From contig JAZRNN010000057.1 of assembly GCA_045648175.1 (NCBI GenBank), positions 1 to 64,000 of the forward strand: a DNA stretch of 64,000 nucleotides. The letters are read 5' to 3'. Position numbers and translations under genes: made by a program. This document shows, one piece after another, positions 16,647 to 24,910 of the stretch. A model generated the notes under the pieces. The model did no database searches. It saw nothing but the letters and a program-made list of their open reading frames with translations, and was not told the origin of the DNA. Every line of letters begins with the position of its first letter. Position 1 is the stretch's first letter. This DNA comes from SIG440 sp045648175. Its GTDB lineage: Bacteria > Bacillota > Clostridia > Monoglobales > Monoglobaceae.

Positions 16647-18068
16647 CTACTTTAAAACTGATACTGCATCCGAAATTGTTTTTTCAAATGCTTCTCTTCC
16701 GTATTTATCAACTTCAGCTTTATTCTTTTCACCATGAGTAAGACATCCTGCACCACCAATACATCCACCGATACAAGCCATACCTTCAATGAAATTAGCA
16801 TCCAGAACATTTTTGCTCTTTTTAAGAAGTGCCACTCTGCACTCTTCAATACCATCACACGGAATTGCTTTTAAGTCAAAGTCAATATTCTGTTCTTTTA
16901 ACCCTTGTGCAACCGCATCTGAAAGACCCCCTGAACGAGCAAAGATTCTTCCAAAATAAGAAGCATTATCCAAAACATCTTCATCAAGAGTAGTAATATC
17001 AATATTCTTGCTGTCATAAAGTGCCTGAAGTTCTTCAAAAGTCAAAACTGTATCAACATATTGTTTAACTTCTTCAATTTGAGCCTCTGCTTTTTTTGCA
17101 GTACAAGGGCCAATAAACACAACTTTGGAGTCCGGCTCGGTATCCTTAATATATTTTGCAAGAGTTGCCATAGGTGAAAGATTGTGTGAAATATATGGAA
17201 CCAAATCAGGAAAAGCAGATTTTACATATGCTACAAATGCAGGACAACAGGAACTTGTTAAAAAGCCTTTTTCTGCAAGTTCTTTGGATTCTGCCTGAGC
17301 TACCATATCAGCACCAAGTGCAGCCTCAATAACTGTGTAAAAACCAAGTTCTTTTAATCCCTTAATTACCTGTCCGAGTTTAGCATAGGTAAACTGACTG
17401 GAAATGGAAGGTGCAACCATTGCATAAACTTTATATTTTTTATTTCCGTCACTGTTTTTTATATGTTCAATTGCATCGAGAATGTACGATTTATCCATAA
17501 TTGCACCAAATGGGCACTGATAAACACAAGCACCGCAGGCCGTACATTTACTGTTATCGATTGCTGCAGCATTATCCTCGTTAATAGAAATTGCCTTAAC
17601 CTTGCAGGCATTCTGGCAAGGTCTTTTGCGATTTATAATTGCAGAATAAGGACAAACCTTTGCACACTGACCGCACTCAACACACTTTGATTTATCAATA
17701 TGTGCTACATGATTTGCGTCAAAAGTGATAGCACCTTTCTTACAAACATCTTCGCATCGATGAGCAAGACAACCACGGCAGGATTCTGTTACAACATATC
17801 CCGCAGACGGACATTCGTCACAAGCAATATCAATAACCTCTATTACATTGGGGTTATCCTTATCTCCGCCCATAACAATTTTAATTCTTTCCTCTAAAAT
17901 CGCTCTTTCTTTGTACACACAACAGCGCATAGTAGAAGTTTTTCCCGGAACAATTATTTCAGGAATTTTCAACACATTTTCAAGCAGAGTATCCTTCCAT
18001 GCAAAGCGTGCAACTTCTCGCAGCACCTTGTACTTTAAATGCTGAACTTTTGTATCAAATTTTCTCAT
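16647..18068 (-). CDS. [FeFe]-hydrogenase, group B-like catalytic protein
   Basis: H-cluster enzyme of 473 residues. The three H-cluster motifs are present: TSSCCPAF near residue 270 (L1), FIGPCTAKKAEA near residue 322 (L2), and GMACIGGCIGGAG near residue 430 (L3). The N-terminal third carries a Cys-rich segment (CDECP, CRGC, CEDVC) and ferredoxin motifs CVECGQCAKVCP and CTACGACVYQCP. The MPCxxK of group A enzymes reads GPCTAKK here, which suits group B. No maturation genes (hydEFG) are in the window. It follows the SpoIIE-type phosphatase gene by 12 bp. Whether it turns over H2 or senses redox state is open. Confidence 0.85.
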   Translation of the reverse strand: MRKFDTKVQHLKYKVLREVARFAWKDTLLENVLKIPEIIVPGKTSTMRCCVYKERAILEERIKIVMGGDKDNPNVIEVIDIACDECPSAGYVVTESCRGCLAHRCEDVCKKGAITFDANHVAHIDKSKCVECGQCAKVCPYSAIINRKRPCQNACKVKAISINEDNAAAIDNSKCTACGACVYQCPFGAIMDKSYILDAIEHIKNSDGNKKYKVYAMVAPSISSQFTYAKLGQVIKGLKELGFYTVIEAALGADMVAQAESKELAEKGFLTSSCCPAFVAYVKSAFPDLVPYISHNLSPMATLAKYIKDTEPDSKVVFIGPCTAKKAEAQIEEVKQYVDTVLTFEELQALYDSKNIDITTLDEDVLDNASYFGRIFARSGGLSDAVAQGLKEQNIDFDLKAIPCDGIEECRVALLKKSKNVLDANFIEGMACIGGCIGGAGCLTHGEKNKAEVDKYGREAFEKTISDAVSVLK

Positions 18069-18080
18069 AATTTGCTCTCC

Positions 18081-19253
18081 TTAAAAATAACTTACCTTAA
18101 TTCTTTTTCCCATCATTTTAAGACACTTTGAAAGTTCTTCAACAAGATTCATTTTAATACTGAAATTTATCGGCAAATCGGGATTTTGATGTGCCGGATT
18201 AATAGCACGCCCAACATAAAAATTTATGTCTGTTGCTTCTTCAAACAAAAGTTGACAAATAAGGGAAGCACCATCACGCTTATAATTCCAATGTTCATAC
18301 ATTTCATTGTCGCCCAGATAATCCTTGGCATATTCCAGAACACGGTTTACCGTTATAACGCCTTCGGTAACCAGGTCAACACCTTCAATCTTTGCAATAG
18401 GCGGAATATCCGACTTTTCAAAATTAAGTGTTGCCTGCAGCGGCTTTCTTAAGTATTTTGCGACAATTGACGAAGTTGTTCCACCGCATACAATATGCTT
18501 GCCTTCCTTTGAGAAGAAAAGAGACATCATTCTGTCACAGTCATCCCTGTTTGAAGGCGGGCCAAAAAGAATGTTCATCGGCTCTCTTTTTCTAATTTTC
18601 ATAATACAAGCAGTTGCATCGTCACCCGGCTTTTTTCCATAAAGCTTGTCACATTCATCAACCAGAAGAGTGGACAGATTTTTTGCAGTAAGACCGGATA
18701 CCGACATAGTTTCCATAAAATCAATAATGTCTTCGCGTTTCCAGCCAAAGTTATAGGCCATACCAATACCTGCATGGGGACAACCATCACTCATAGCGAT
18801 AAAAATATCATTCTCCTGAATGCGTATTTCACTTTTAAATATTTTTTTGCCGCCGATATTCATTTCAGTCTTTGGATAATCATAGTTCTTGTTGTCACGC
18901 AAAACTATTACCTGAGGATTATCATACTGAATTATCTCAACCATTTCGTTATTGATAATCTGCATTATTGTAAATGTTGAATATGCCACTCCTCTTACCG
19001 AACATACCGGAAGTGTTGCGGCAATGGTTTCAACACATTCTTCAATAGGCAAACCCTCTGACATCATAGTTGAAATAATCTTTGAAGTAAGCGTTGATAA
19101 TATACTTGCTTTAACACCACTGCCAAGACCGTCGGCAAGAACGATTACCGTTGAATTTTCATTTTGTTCAACAATATCCACATGGTCACCGCAAAGCTGC
19201 TCACCATAATGATTAATACTTTTCCAGCCGATATCCGCACATAAATCATTCAT
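18081..19253 (-). CDS. SpoIIE/PP2C-type serine phosphatase
   Basis: Predicted Mg/Mn-dependent protein phosphatase of 390 residues. The PP2C metal motifs are visible: ADGLGSGVKAS near residue 36 and MSDGCPHAGIG near residue 154, then DDATACIM near residue 218. The C-terminal 160 residues match no domain I know. Such phosphatases sit beside sensory [FeFe]-hydrogenases in Clostridia and are thought to relay the signal to a Ser/Thr-phosphorylated target. Here it overlaps the HydS-like sensor gene by eight bases. It is not the sporulation SpoIIE, because there are no membrane segments. Confidence 0.85.
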   Translation of the reverse strand: MNDLCADIGWKSINHYGEQLCGDHVDIVEQNENSTVIVLADGLGSGVKASILSTLTSKIISTMMSEGLPIEECVETIAATLPVCSVRGVAYSTFTIMQIINNEMVEIIQYDNPQVIVLRDNKNYDYPKTEMNIGGKKIFKSEIRIQENDIFIAMSDGCPHAGIGMAYNFGWKREDIIDFMETMSVSGLTAKNLSTLLVDECDKLYGKKPGDDATACIMKIRKREPMNILFGPPSNRDDCDRMMSLFFSKEGKHIVCGGTTSSIVAKYLRKPLQATLNFEKSDIPPIAKIEGVDLVTEGVITVNRVLEYAKDYLGDNEMYEHWNYKRDGASLICQLLFEEATDINFYVGRAINPAHQNPDLPINFSIKMNLVEELSKCLKMMGKRIKVSYF

Positions 19254-20934
19254 CTTGTATTGACTCCTTTAATTTAGCAAGTGCAATTTTTGTTTCTGCG
19301 GCAGTTTCACCAAGAAGCGATGCAATTTCCTGAACAATTCGCATCTGTTTATCTACAACCTTGTCTGCAACTTCTATGGTCTGTTGACTGATTTTTTCTT
19401 TCTTCTCGCGCTCGGTTTCCTCATCGGTTACATCACGCATAATACCAACCAGAAGTCGTGATTCCTTATCATACACCACAGATTGTTCAACATAGCGTCT
19501 GTATTCAGCAAGATATACTTTTTCTCCCCTTATATCCTTGCCGGTTCTTAAAACCTCTGCAAAAAGGCTAGGGTCTAGAATTCTTATAACGCTTTCTCCA
19601 AGAACATCCGAACTTGAACGAATATTCATCATCTTTCTGGCAGACTCATTTATCTGCTGTACTTCTAAGTTCTCATTAAGAGCAATAAGTCCGTTTGGTG
19701 TATTTTTAACAATAGTGTCCGAAAAGCTCTCTGCCTTGTCTTTTAAGAATGGCAAACACATAGAAATCTCTGCCTTACCCTGACAAATCGCAATAGCTTT
19801 CTCACGGCAGGTATTATAACCGCATGAGCCACAGTTAAGTTCATCCGAGGGTTTAAATTTACCCATTTCTCTCAGAACTGCAAAAATTTCAGATTCGCTT
19901 GGCATTGCAAGCTTATGTTCAATATATTCAAACTGTTTTTTTAGTTCAACTGACTTCGGCTCAGAAACCTCAAAATCATCTTCTCCTGCATAATTAGCAA
20001 TCGTTATATAATCTTTAACAGGAGCTGCTCTGTGGTATTTTTCCATAACTGGGCCGCCAATACAGCTTCCTACACACGCAGACATTTCAATAAAGCACCT
20101 GTGTATTTTTCCGTTTTCAATATCCCGAAGAGCATCAATACAATTCTGCACACCATCAAGTGCTATATAGTTGTATCCCGGTGCATCCTGAGTCATTGTC
20201 TTTAAAATTCCTCCTGTTGTAGGGAAGAATCTTGCACGGCTTTTTTTCTGCGAATCCATTTCCTGTTTTAACTCAATATTTTCTTCCTTAAGCCAGTTTG
20301 AAAGTTCTTCAAAGGTTAAAACAGCATCTACAATACCTTCGTAATGTTCAGCCTCGTCTTTTTTTGCTACACATGGCCCAATAAATACAGTTTTAGCGTT
20401 TGGATATCTTTTCTTTATATCAAGACAGTGAGCTTGCATTGGAGAAATAACATCAGCAAGATATTCAAGCGCAACAGGAAAATACTTTTGTATAAGCAAA
20501 TTAATAGAATGACAGCAAGAAGAAATAATAATATCCCTCTCTTCTTCACGGAGCATCCTTTCATATTCATTTTTAACGATTGTTGCTCCAATCGCAGTTT
20601 CTTCAACATCATAAAATCCAAGCTTTTTGAGAGCATCTCTCATTGCTTCAATTCCAACACCATCGTAATTCGCAACAAAAGACGGCGCCAAGCTTACAAT
20701 AACCGGTTCACCGCCTTGTAATAAGACTTTTGCTTTTTCAGTTTCATCAACAACCTGTTTTGCATTCTGAGGGCATACAACAAAGCACTGTCCGCACAGA
20801 ATACACTCATTTCCGATAATATGTGCCTGATTTCCTGAAAATCGTATTGATTTAACAGGGCAATGACGAATACACTTGTAACAGTTTTTACAGTTCGATT
20901 TTTTTAATGTTAAACAATTTGGCATATCCGTCAC
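19246..20934 (-). CDS. PAS-domain [FeFe]-hydrogenase-like sensor (HydS, group C)
   Basis: Multi-domain redox or H2 sensor of 562 residues. From the N-terminus it has two ferredoxin motifs (CKNCYKCIRHCP, CILCGQCFVVCP), then an H-cluster domain with degenerate motifs SSCCHS, FIGPCVAKKDEA and SACVGSCIGG. Next come a CGSCGYNTC cluster motif near residue 365, a PAS domain near residues 400-500, and a C-terminal coiled coil. The usual Pro after TSCC is His here, which suits a low-activity sensory enzyme. The PAS domain probably passes the signal to the overlapping SpoIIE-type phosphatase. Together they are the likely control unit of this operon (inference). Confidence 0.87.
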   Translation of the reverse strand: MTDMPNCLTLKKSNCKNCYKCIRHCPVKSIRFSGNQAHIIGNECILCGQCFVVCPQNAKQVVDETEKAKVLLQGGEPVIVSLAPSFVANYDGVGIEAMRDALKKLGFYDVEETAIGATIVKNEYERMLREEERDIIISSCCHSINLLIQKYFPVALEYLADVISPMQAHCLDIKKRYPNAKTVFIGPCVAKKDEAEHYEGIVDAVLTFEELSNWLKEENIELKQEMDSQKKSRARFFPTTGGILKTMTQDAPGYNYIALDGVQNCIDALRDIENGKIHRCFIEMSACVGSCIGGPVMEKYHRAAPVKDYITIANYAGEDDFEVSEPKSVELKKQFEYIEHKLAMPSESEIFAVLREMGKFKPSDELNCGSCGYNTCREKAIAICQGKAEISMCLPFLKDKAESFSDTIVKNTPNGLIALNENLEVQQINESARKMMNIRSSSDVLGESVIRILDPSLFAEVLRTGKDIRGEKVYLAEYRRYVEQSVVYDKESRLLVGIMRDVTDEETEREKKEKISQQTIEVADKVVDKQMRIVQEIASLLGETAAETKIALAKLKESIQDE

Positions 20935-21191
20935 ATCCTTTCATTTTTTATTACTGACAATATTTTTTCTTCAAAAAACTCTTTAAAATTATCACGGTTA
21001 ATTCCCGTATGTACCGCATCGTCAACCTGAACTGTTACTCCAAGGCGATTACATTCACCGATACAAAAGCTTCCGGCTAGAGCAACTTCATCCTGAAGGT
21101 TGTTTTCTTCTATCGCTTTGGTTAGCAAATCAACTATTTCAGGAGAACCTTTTATATGGCATGAACTGCCTACGCATATCTGGATTAACAT
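20931..21191 (-). CDS. NuoE-like [2Fe-2S] ferredoxin, second copy
   Basis: Thioredoxin-fold ferredoxin of 86 residues with cluster ligands CVGSSC and CIGEC, the C-x4-C...C-x3-C pattern of NuoE/HydC-type subunits. The start at MLIQIC is preferred to an upstream in-frame ATG because an AAAGGTG ribosome site fits and overlap with the previous gene disappears. It lies immediately before the HydS-like sensor and probably feeds electrons to it (inference). No NuoF-like partner is in the window. Confidence 0.8.
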   Translation of the reverse strand: MLIQICVGSSCHIKGSPEIVDLLTKAIEENNLQDEVALAGSFCIGECNRLGVTVQVDDAVHTGINRDNFKEFFEEKILSVIKNERM

Positions 21192-21195
21192 TTCT

Positions 21196-21435
21196 TCACA
21201 CCTTTGCAACTATCTCGTTTTTGAAAAAATCTGTAACATTTTCAGGAGTAACTGAATGAAACGTTTCATCAACAGTTACACATACCCCTTGCTGGCATTT
21301 ACCCAGACAAAAAGTACCTCCAAGCTCCACCTTGTCACCAAGATTGTTCTCATTTATAAGATTCTGCAGAGCCTCAACAACCTGGCGTGAACCCTTGATA
21401 TGACACGAACTACCAATACAAACTGTTACCTTCAT
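21196..21435 (-). CDS. NuoE-like [2Fe-2S] ferredoxin, first copy
   Basis: First gene of the long operon, 79 residues. It has ligands CIGSSC near residue 5 and CLGKC near residue 45, in the same C-x4-C...C-x3-C arrangement as its neighbour, with which it shares the SSCHIKGS segment. The two are tandem paralogues produced by duplication. It is shorter than classical NuoE (about 160 residues) because the N-terminal helical domain is missing. A sigma-A-like promoter ends about 70 bp upstream. Confidence 0.8.
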   Translation of the reverse strand: MKVTVCIGSSCHIKGSRQVVEALQNLINENNLGDKVELGGTFCLGKCQQGVCVTVDETFHSVTPENVTDFFKNEIVAKV

Positions 21436-21505
21436 TTATATTCAATCCTTTCATACATGGAGGCTAATTTCACAGATATCCATACTACCCCCAATTGTAA
21501 TTTGT

Positions 21506-21534
21506 ATTATATCATAATCAACGTCAAAAATCAA
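21506..21534 (-). promoter_or_regulatory. Sigma-A promoter of the hydrogenase/Hdr/fumarate operon
   Basis: On the minus strand the -35 box TTGATT and the -10 box TATAAT are separated by 17 bp. They lie about 70 bp upstream of the first NuoE-like gene. No other promoter of similar quality was seen inside the following 17 kb, where gaps are 40 bp or less, although internal promoters in coding DNA cannot be excluded. Confidence 0.7.
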
Positions 21535-21655
21535 TGCTTATCTACAATTTTTATCATATTGACAAAAATTTCACAAATATATTTGTAATATATATTCATT
21601 TTTGTGCGTAAAGTATACCGTTTCTTTTTTAATTCTTTTTTCTAGTCAAAAAAAC

Positions 21656-21697
21656 AAAGCAGAATATACTCTAAACATACCGAATATACTCTGCTTT
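21656..21697 (-). terminator. Terminator after nhaC; rest of the 327-bp gap
   Basis: AAAGCAGA/TCTGCTTT forms an 8-bp stem with a long AT-rich loop; on the minus strand a T-rich tract follows. It lies 66 bp past the nhaC stop. The 11-bp direct repeat GAATATACTCT occurs in the loop and 3' arm region (21662-21672, 21682-21692). The gap 21436-21762 otherwise holds the operon promoter at 21506-21534 and AT-rich DNA, with no gene seen. Confidence 0.6.
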
Positions 21698-21762
21698 TAA
21701 ATTATTATTTTATACTATTCTGCTTTGTCATCAGTCAACAAATACAGAACATATAATATTGA

Positions 21763-23439
21763 TTACGCTTCCTTCTTTGAAGAAATCTTATTAATAGCAT
21801 ACATTGTTGCAATTGTAAGAATTACAGCAATCGGGAATACGATGTACCAGTTATGTACATAACCTGCGAATATGTATGAAACAAAGGAAATTACAGCAAC
21901 TGTAATCGCATAAGGCAACTGTGTTGATACGTGATTAAGGTGGTCACACTTTGCACCTGCAGACGACATAATTGTTGTATCAGAAATAGGTGAACAGTGG
22001 TCACCGCAAACCGCACCTGCAAGACAAGCTGACATACCGATAATCTGAAGTGGATCACCCGTTTCAAAAATAACTGTAACTATTGGAATAAGAATACCAA
22101 ATGTACCCCATGATGTACCTGTTGCAAAAGCAAGAACACAAGCAACAACAAAAATAACTGCAGGGAGAAGATTTGACAAAGCACTTGCGTCAGCAAGAAG
22201 AGTTTCAACATATGTAGCATAGCCCATAAGACTGTTTACATTCTTGAGTGCTGTTGCAAATGTGAGGATAAGAATTGGAGGTACCATTGCGATAAAGCCC
22301 TTGGGAACACACTCCATAGCATCCTTAAATGTAATGAGCTTTCTAAGCATAAAGTAAGCAACTGTAATAACTAAAGCAACAATCGCACCCCAGGGAAGAC
22401 CAACGGTTGCGTCAGTGTTTGCAAATGCATTTACAAATGTTTCGCCAGCAAAATATCCACCGACATATATCAGTGCAAGAACACTGAGTATAATCAGTAC
22501 AACAACAGGGAGAACAAGGTCTATAACCTTCGCCTTGCCTGCTTCCATTTTAGCATTGTTGTCCTCAACTCTTTCACCACTTGTAAACAAATCGCCCTTA
22601 TTTATTGCATTATGCTCATGAATTCTCATAGGACCAAAATCCCAATCTTTAAAACAAATAACGATAATAAATACAAAGGTAAGTAATGAATAGAAATTAT
22701 AGGGAATTGCCTGTATAAACAATGTTAGACCTTCGCCCTCAGGAGCATAGCTTGCAACAGCAGCTGCCCATGATGAAACAGGAGCAATCATACAAACCGG
22801 CGCAGCCGTTGCATCAATAAGGTATGAAAGCTTTGCTCTTGAAATTTTGTGACGGTCAGCAACAGGTGTCATAACTGAGCCAACTGTAAGGCAGTTGAAA
22901 TAGTCATCAATAAAGATAAGTACGCCAAGAACAAAAGTTGCAATCATTGCACCTGTTCTTGATTTGATGTTTTTTTCAGCCCATGCACCAAAAGCTGCAC
23001 TTCCGCCCGCTTTGTTTATAAGCGCAACAAGAATACCCAAAACAACCAGGAATATAAATATACCAGCTGTACCTTCAACTGCACCTATAAGCCCGTCACC
23101 CAACAATGCATCCATAGCACTTACAGGATTAAAGTTGCACGCAAAAAGTGCCGCAATAACAATGCCGGCAAAGAGTGATGAGTAAACTTCTTTTGTTACA
23201 AGTGCAAGAACTATAGCAAGAATTGGAGGAAGAAGTGAAACTATTGTTGCATAATAGTTGCTTGAAGGAGCTATCTCTCCTTTACCGCCACACTCCTCAC
23301 ATCCTGCAAGGATTTCGCCTGCCTCGCTGCAAAGTTCGCAATCAACCATTACGTTTGTTTTTACAGTAGTTGCACCGACAACAACTGCAATGATTGCCAG
23401 AAGAATCACAACAAGTTTAATGATGTTTGATTTTTTCAT
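21763..23439 (-). CDS. nhaC: NhaC-family Na+/H+ antiporter with Cys-rich loop
   Basis: Polytopic membrane transporter of about 558 residues, with a dozen hydrophobic segments and the family motifs FIDDYFNCL and GDHCSPISDTT. The start is the ATG of MKKSNIIKL, because GGAGAG lies nine bases upstream; a longer TTG-initiated frame lacks a site. After TM1 there is an unusual extracytoplasmic insert with CELC and CEECGGKG, four cysteines spaced like a zinc ribbon or DnaJ-type finger. Exchange of sodium for protons is the family function, though some relatives carry amino or organic acids. It follows mgsA and minD on the same strand. Confidence 0.87.
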   Translation of the reverse strand: MKKSNIIKLVVILLAIIAVVVGATTVKTNVMVDCELCSEAGEILAGCEECGGKGEIAPSSNYYATIVSLLPPILAIVLALVTKEVYSSLFAGIVIAALFACNFNPVSAMDALLGDGLIGAVEGTAGIFIFLVVLGILVALINKAGGSAAFGAWAEKNIKSRTGAMIATFVLGVLIFIDDYFNCLTVGSVMTPVADRHKISRAKLSYLIDATAAPVCMIAPVSSWAAAVASYAPEGEGLTLFIQAIPYNFYSLLTFVFIIVICFKDWDFGPMRIHEHNAINKGDLFTSGERVEDNNAKMEAGKAKVIDLVLPVVVLIILSVLALIYVGGYFAGETFVNAFANTDATVGLPWGAIVALVITVAYFMLRKLITFKDAMECVPKGFIAMVPPILILTFATALKNVNSLMGYATYVETLLADASALSNLLPAVIFVVACVLAFATGTSWGTFGILIPIVTVIFETGDPLQIIGMSACLAGAVCGDHCSPISDTTIMSSAGAKCDHLNHVSTQLPYAITVAVISFVSYIFAGYVHNWYIVFPIAVILTIATMYAINKISSKKEA

Positions 23440-23497
23440 AACAAAAATCTCTCCGTTCCGCCGCATTTGCGGCAAATTTATATATGATTGTTAATTT

Positions 23498-23908
23498 TTA
23501 TCTTGTCGTTTTGGGGTTTACAATATCACGCCAAGCAAGGTCGCCACGTTCCAAACCTCTTATCATAACCTCTGCAGTTGCACTATTTGTTGCAAGCGGA
23601 ATGTTGTGAACATCACATAACCTGAAAAGAGCAGAAACATCAGGCTCGTGAGGCTGAGCTGTAAGTGGATCGCGAAAAAACAATACCAAGTCAATCTCAT
23701 TATATGCAATTCTGGCACCAATCTGTTGATCGCCGCCCTGAGGTCCTGATAAAAACAAATTAACATTCAAACCTGTTGCTTCAATAATCAGGCTTCCTGT
23801 TGTACCCGTAGCACAAAGATTATGTTCACTGAGTATAGCCTTATAGGCAATACAAAAATCCACCATCAATTCTTTTTTCTTGTCGTGCGCAATTAAAGCT
23901 ATGTTCAC
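23498..23908 (-). CDS. mgsA: Methylglyoxal synthase
   Basis: Converts dihydroxyacetone phosphate to methylglyoxal and phosphate, an ATP-free bypass of lower glycolysis. Motifs are ALIAHDKKK at the start, the phosphate-binding TGTTG near residue 40, SGPQGGDQQIG, and FFRDPLTAQPHEPD with the catalytic Asp. AGGAGG lies seven bases before a GTG (Val-Asn-Ile-Ala), whereas the upstream ATG directly abuts the Shine-Dalgarno sequence. The GTG start also gives the length (136 residues) and N-terminus usual for the family. It lies just downstream of minD. Confidence 0.95.
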   Translation of the reverse strand: MNIALIAHDKKKELMVDFCIAYKAILSEHNLCATGTTGSLIIEATGLNVNLFLSGPQGGDQQIGARIAYNEIDLVLFFRDPLTAQPHEPDVSALFRLCDVHNIPLATNSATAEVMIRGLERGDLAWRDIVNPKTTR

Positions 23909-23978
23909 TTTCATACCTCCTGTCAATACTGCTAAATTGTTATTTTGTTTATTGTATTAATGTGAATATTGGCTGCAG

Positions 23979-24773
23979 TTACTTTTTACCGCCAAAAAGT
24001 TTTTTCAGTCGACTACGAAAAGTTCTTATTTCAAAATTCATAAGCGGAACATTGTTTCCGCAAAGTCTTTCAGCTATATTCCTATAACATCTGCCAGCAA
24101 AAGACCCTGAATTAATAACTGCGGGCTCGCCCTTTGCAGCTGAAACAATTATTTCCCTGTCATCAGATACAACACCAATAAGGTTAATACTAAGCATTTT
24201 TATAATATCATCAACACTTAGCATATAGCCGTCCTTTACCAAATCAGGACTAATTTTATTAATTACAGCATAATGTTCCTCTATACCATGTTCCTCAAGC
24301 AGACCCACTATTCTATCTGCATCACGAACAGACGAAACATCAGGCGTTATAACAACCAAAGCTTTGTCAGCACCTGCAACAGCGTTTCTAAATCCTTGCT
24401 CAATACCCGCAGGACAATCTATTAAGATAAAATCATATTTATCCCTCAGTTTGTCACAAAGCCCCTTCATTTGTCCCTCAGAAACAGCATCTTTATCTGT
24501 TGTCTGCGCTGCAGGCATAATAAACAGACCTCCAAAGCGCTTATCTTTGATAACAGCCTTATCAGGCTCGCACACACCTGTGATAACATCAACTAAATCA
24601 TAAACTATTATATTTTCAATACCTAAAACAACATCCAGATTTCTAAGTCCTATATCTGTATCTATCAATAAAACTTTTTTGCCGAGTTTTGAAAGACCAA
24701 CGCCCAAATTTGCAGTTGTTGTTGTTTTTCCAACGCCGCCTTTACCGGAAGTTATAACAATTACTTCTGCCAT
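23979..24773 (-). CDS. minD: Septum-site determining ATPase MinD
   Basis: Membrane-associated ATPase of 264 residues that positions the division site. It has the deviant Walker A KGGVGKTTTTANLG near residue 10, Walker B LIDCPAG near residue 118, and a C-terminal amphipathic tail with Arg-Leu-Lys-Lys-Leu-Phe that binds membrane. Its partners MinC and MinE are not encoded on either side, unlike the common minCDE cluster next to mreBCD. A sigma-A promoter lies directly upstream, so it is transcribed separately from mrdA. Confidence 0.95.
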   Translation of the reverse strand: MAEVIVITSGKGGVGKTTTTANLGVGLSKLGKKVLLIDTDIGLRNLDVVLGIENIIVYDLVDVITGVCEPDKAVIKDKRFGGLFIMPAAQTTDKDAVSEGQMKGLCDKLRDKYDFILIDCPAGIEQGFRNAVAGADKALVVITPDVSSVRDADRIVGLLEEHGIEEHYAVINKISPDLVKDGYMLSVDDIIKMLSINLIGVVSDDREIIVSAAKGEPAVINSGSFAGRCYRNIAERLCGNNVPLMNFEIRTFRSRLKKLFGGKK

Positions 24774-24815
24774 TTTAAAACCGCCTTATTCAATCAAAAG
24801 GTTTCATACATCACA

Positions 24816-24844
24816 ATATTAACACAAATTATAATAAATGTCAA
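24816..24844 (-). promoter_or_regulatory. Sigma-A promoter of minD-mgsA-nhaC
   Basis: A consensus -35 TTGACA and a -10 TAATAT with a 17-bp spacer on the minus strand, ending 43 bp before the minD start codon. The gap between mrdA and minD is otherwise AT-rich with no gene; a minC gene would be expected there but is absent. Confidence 0.7.
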
Positions 24845-24910
24845 AATATTATTTAATTTTTTTACAAAAATTGTTAAGTTTTTAGGGTTTTTACATTCTA
24901 CGCTTTAAAA

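Noticed and set aside
18081..19253. Sporulation phosphatase SpoIIE
   Set aside because: It lacks the N-terminal membrane segments and sits in a hydrogenase operon; only the PP2C domain is shared.
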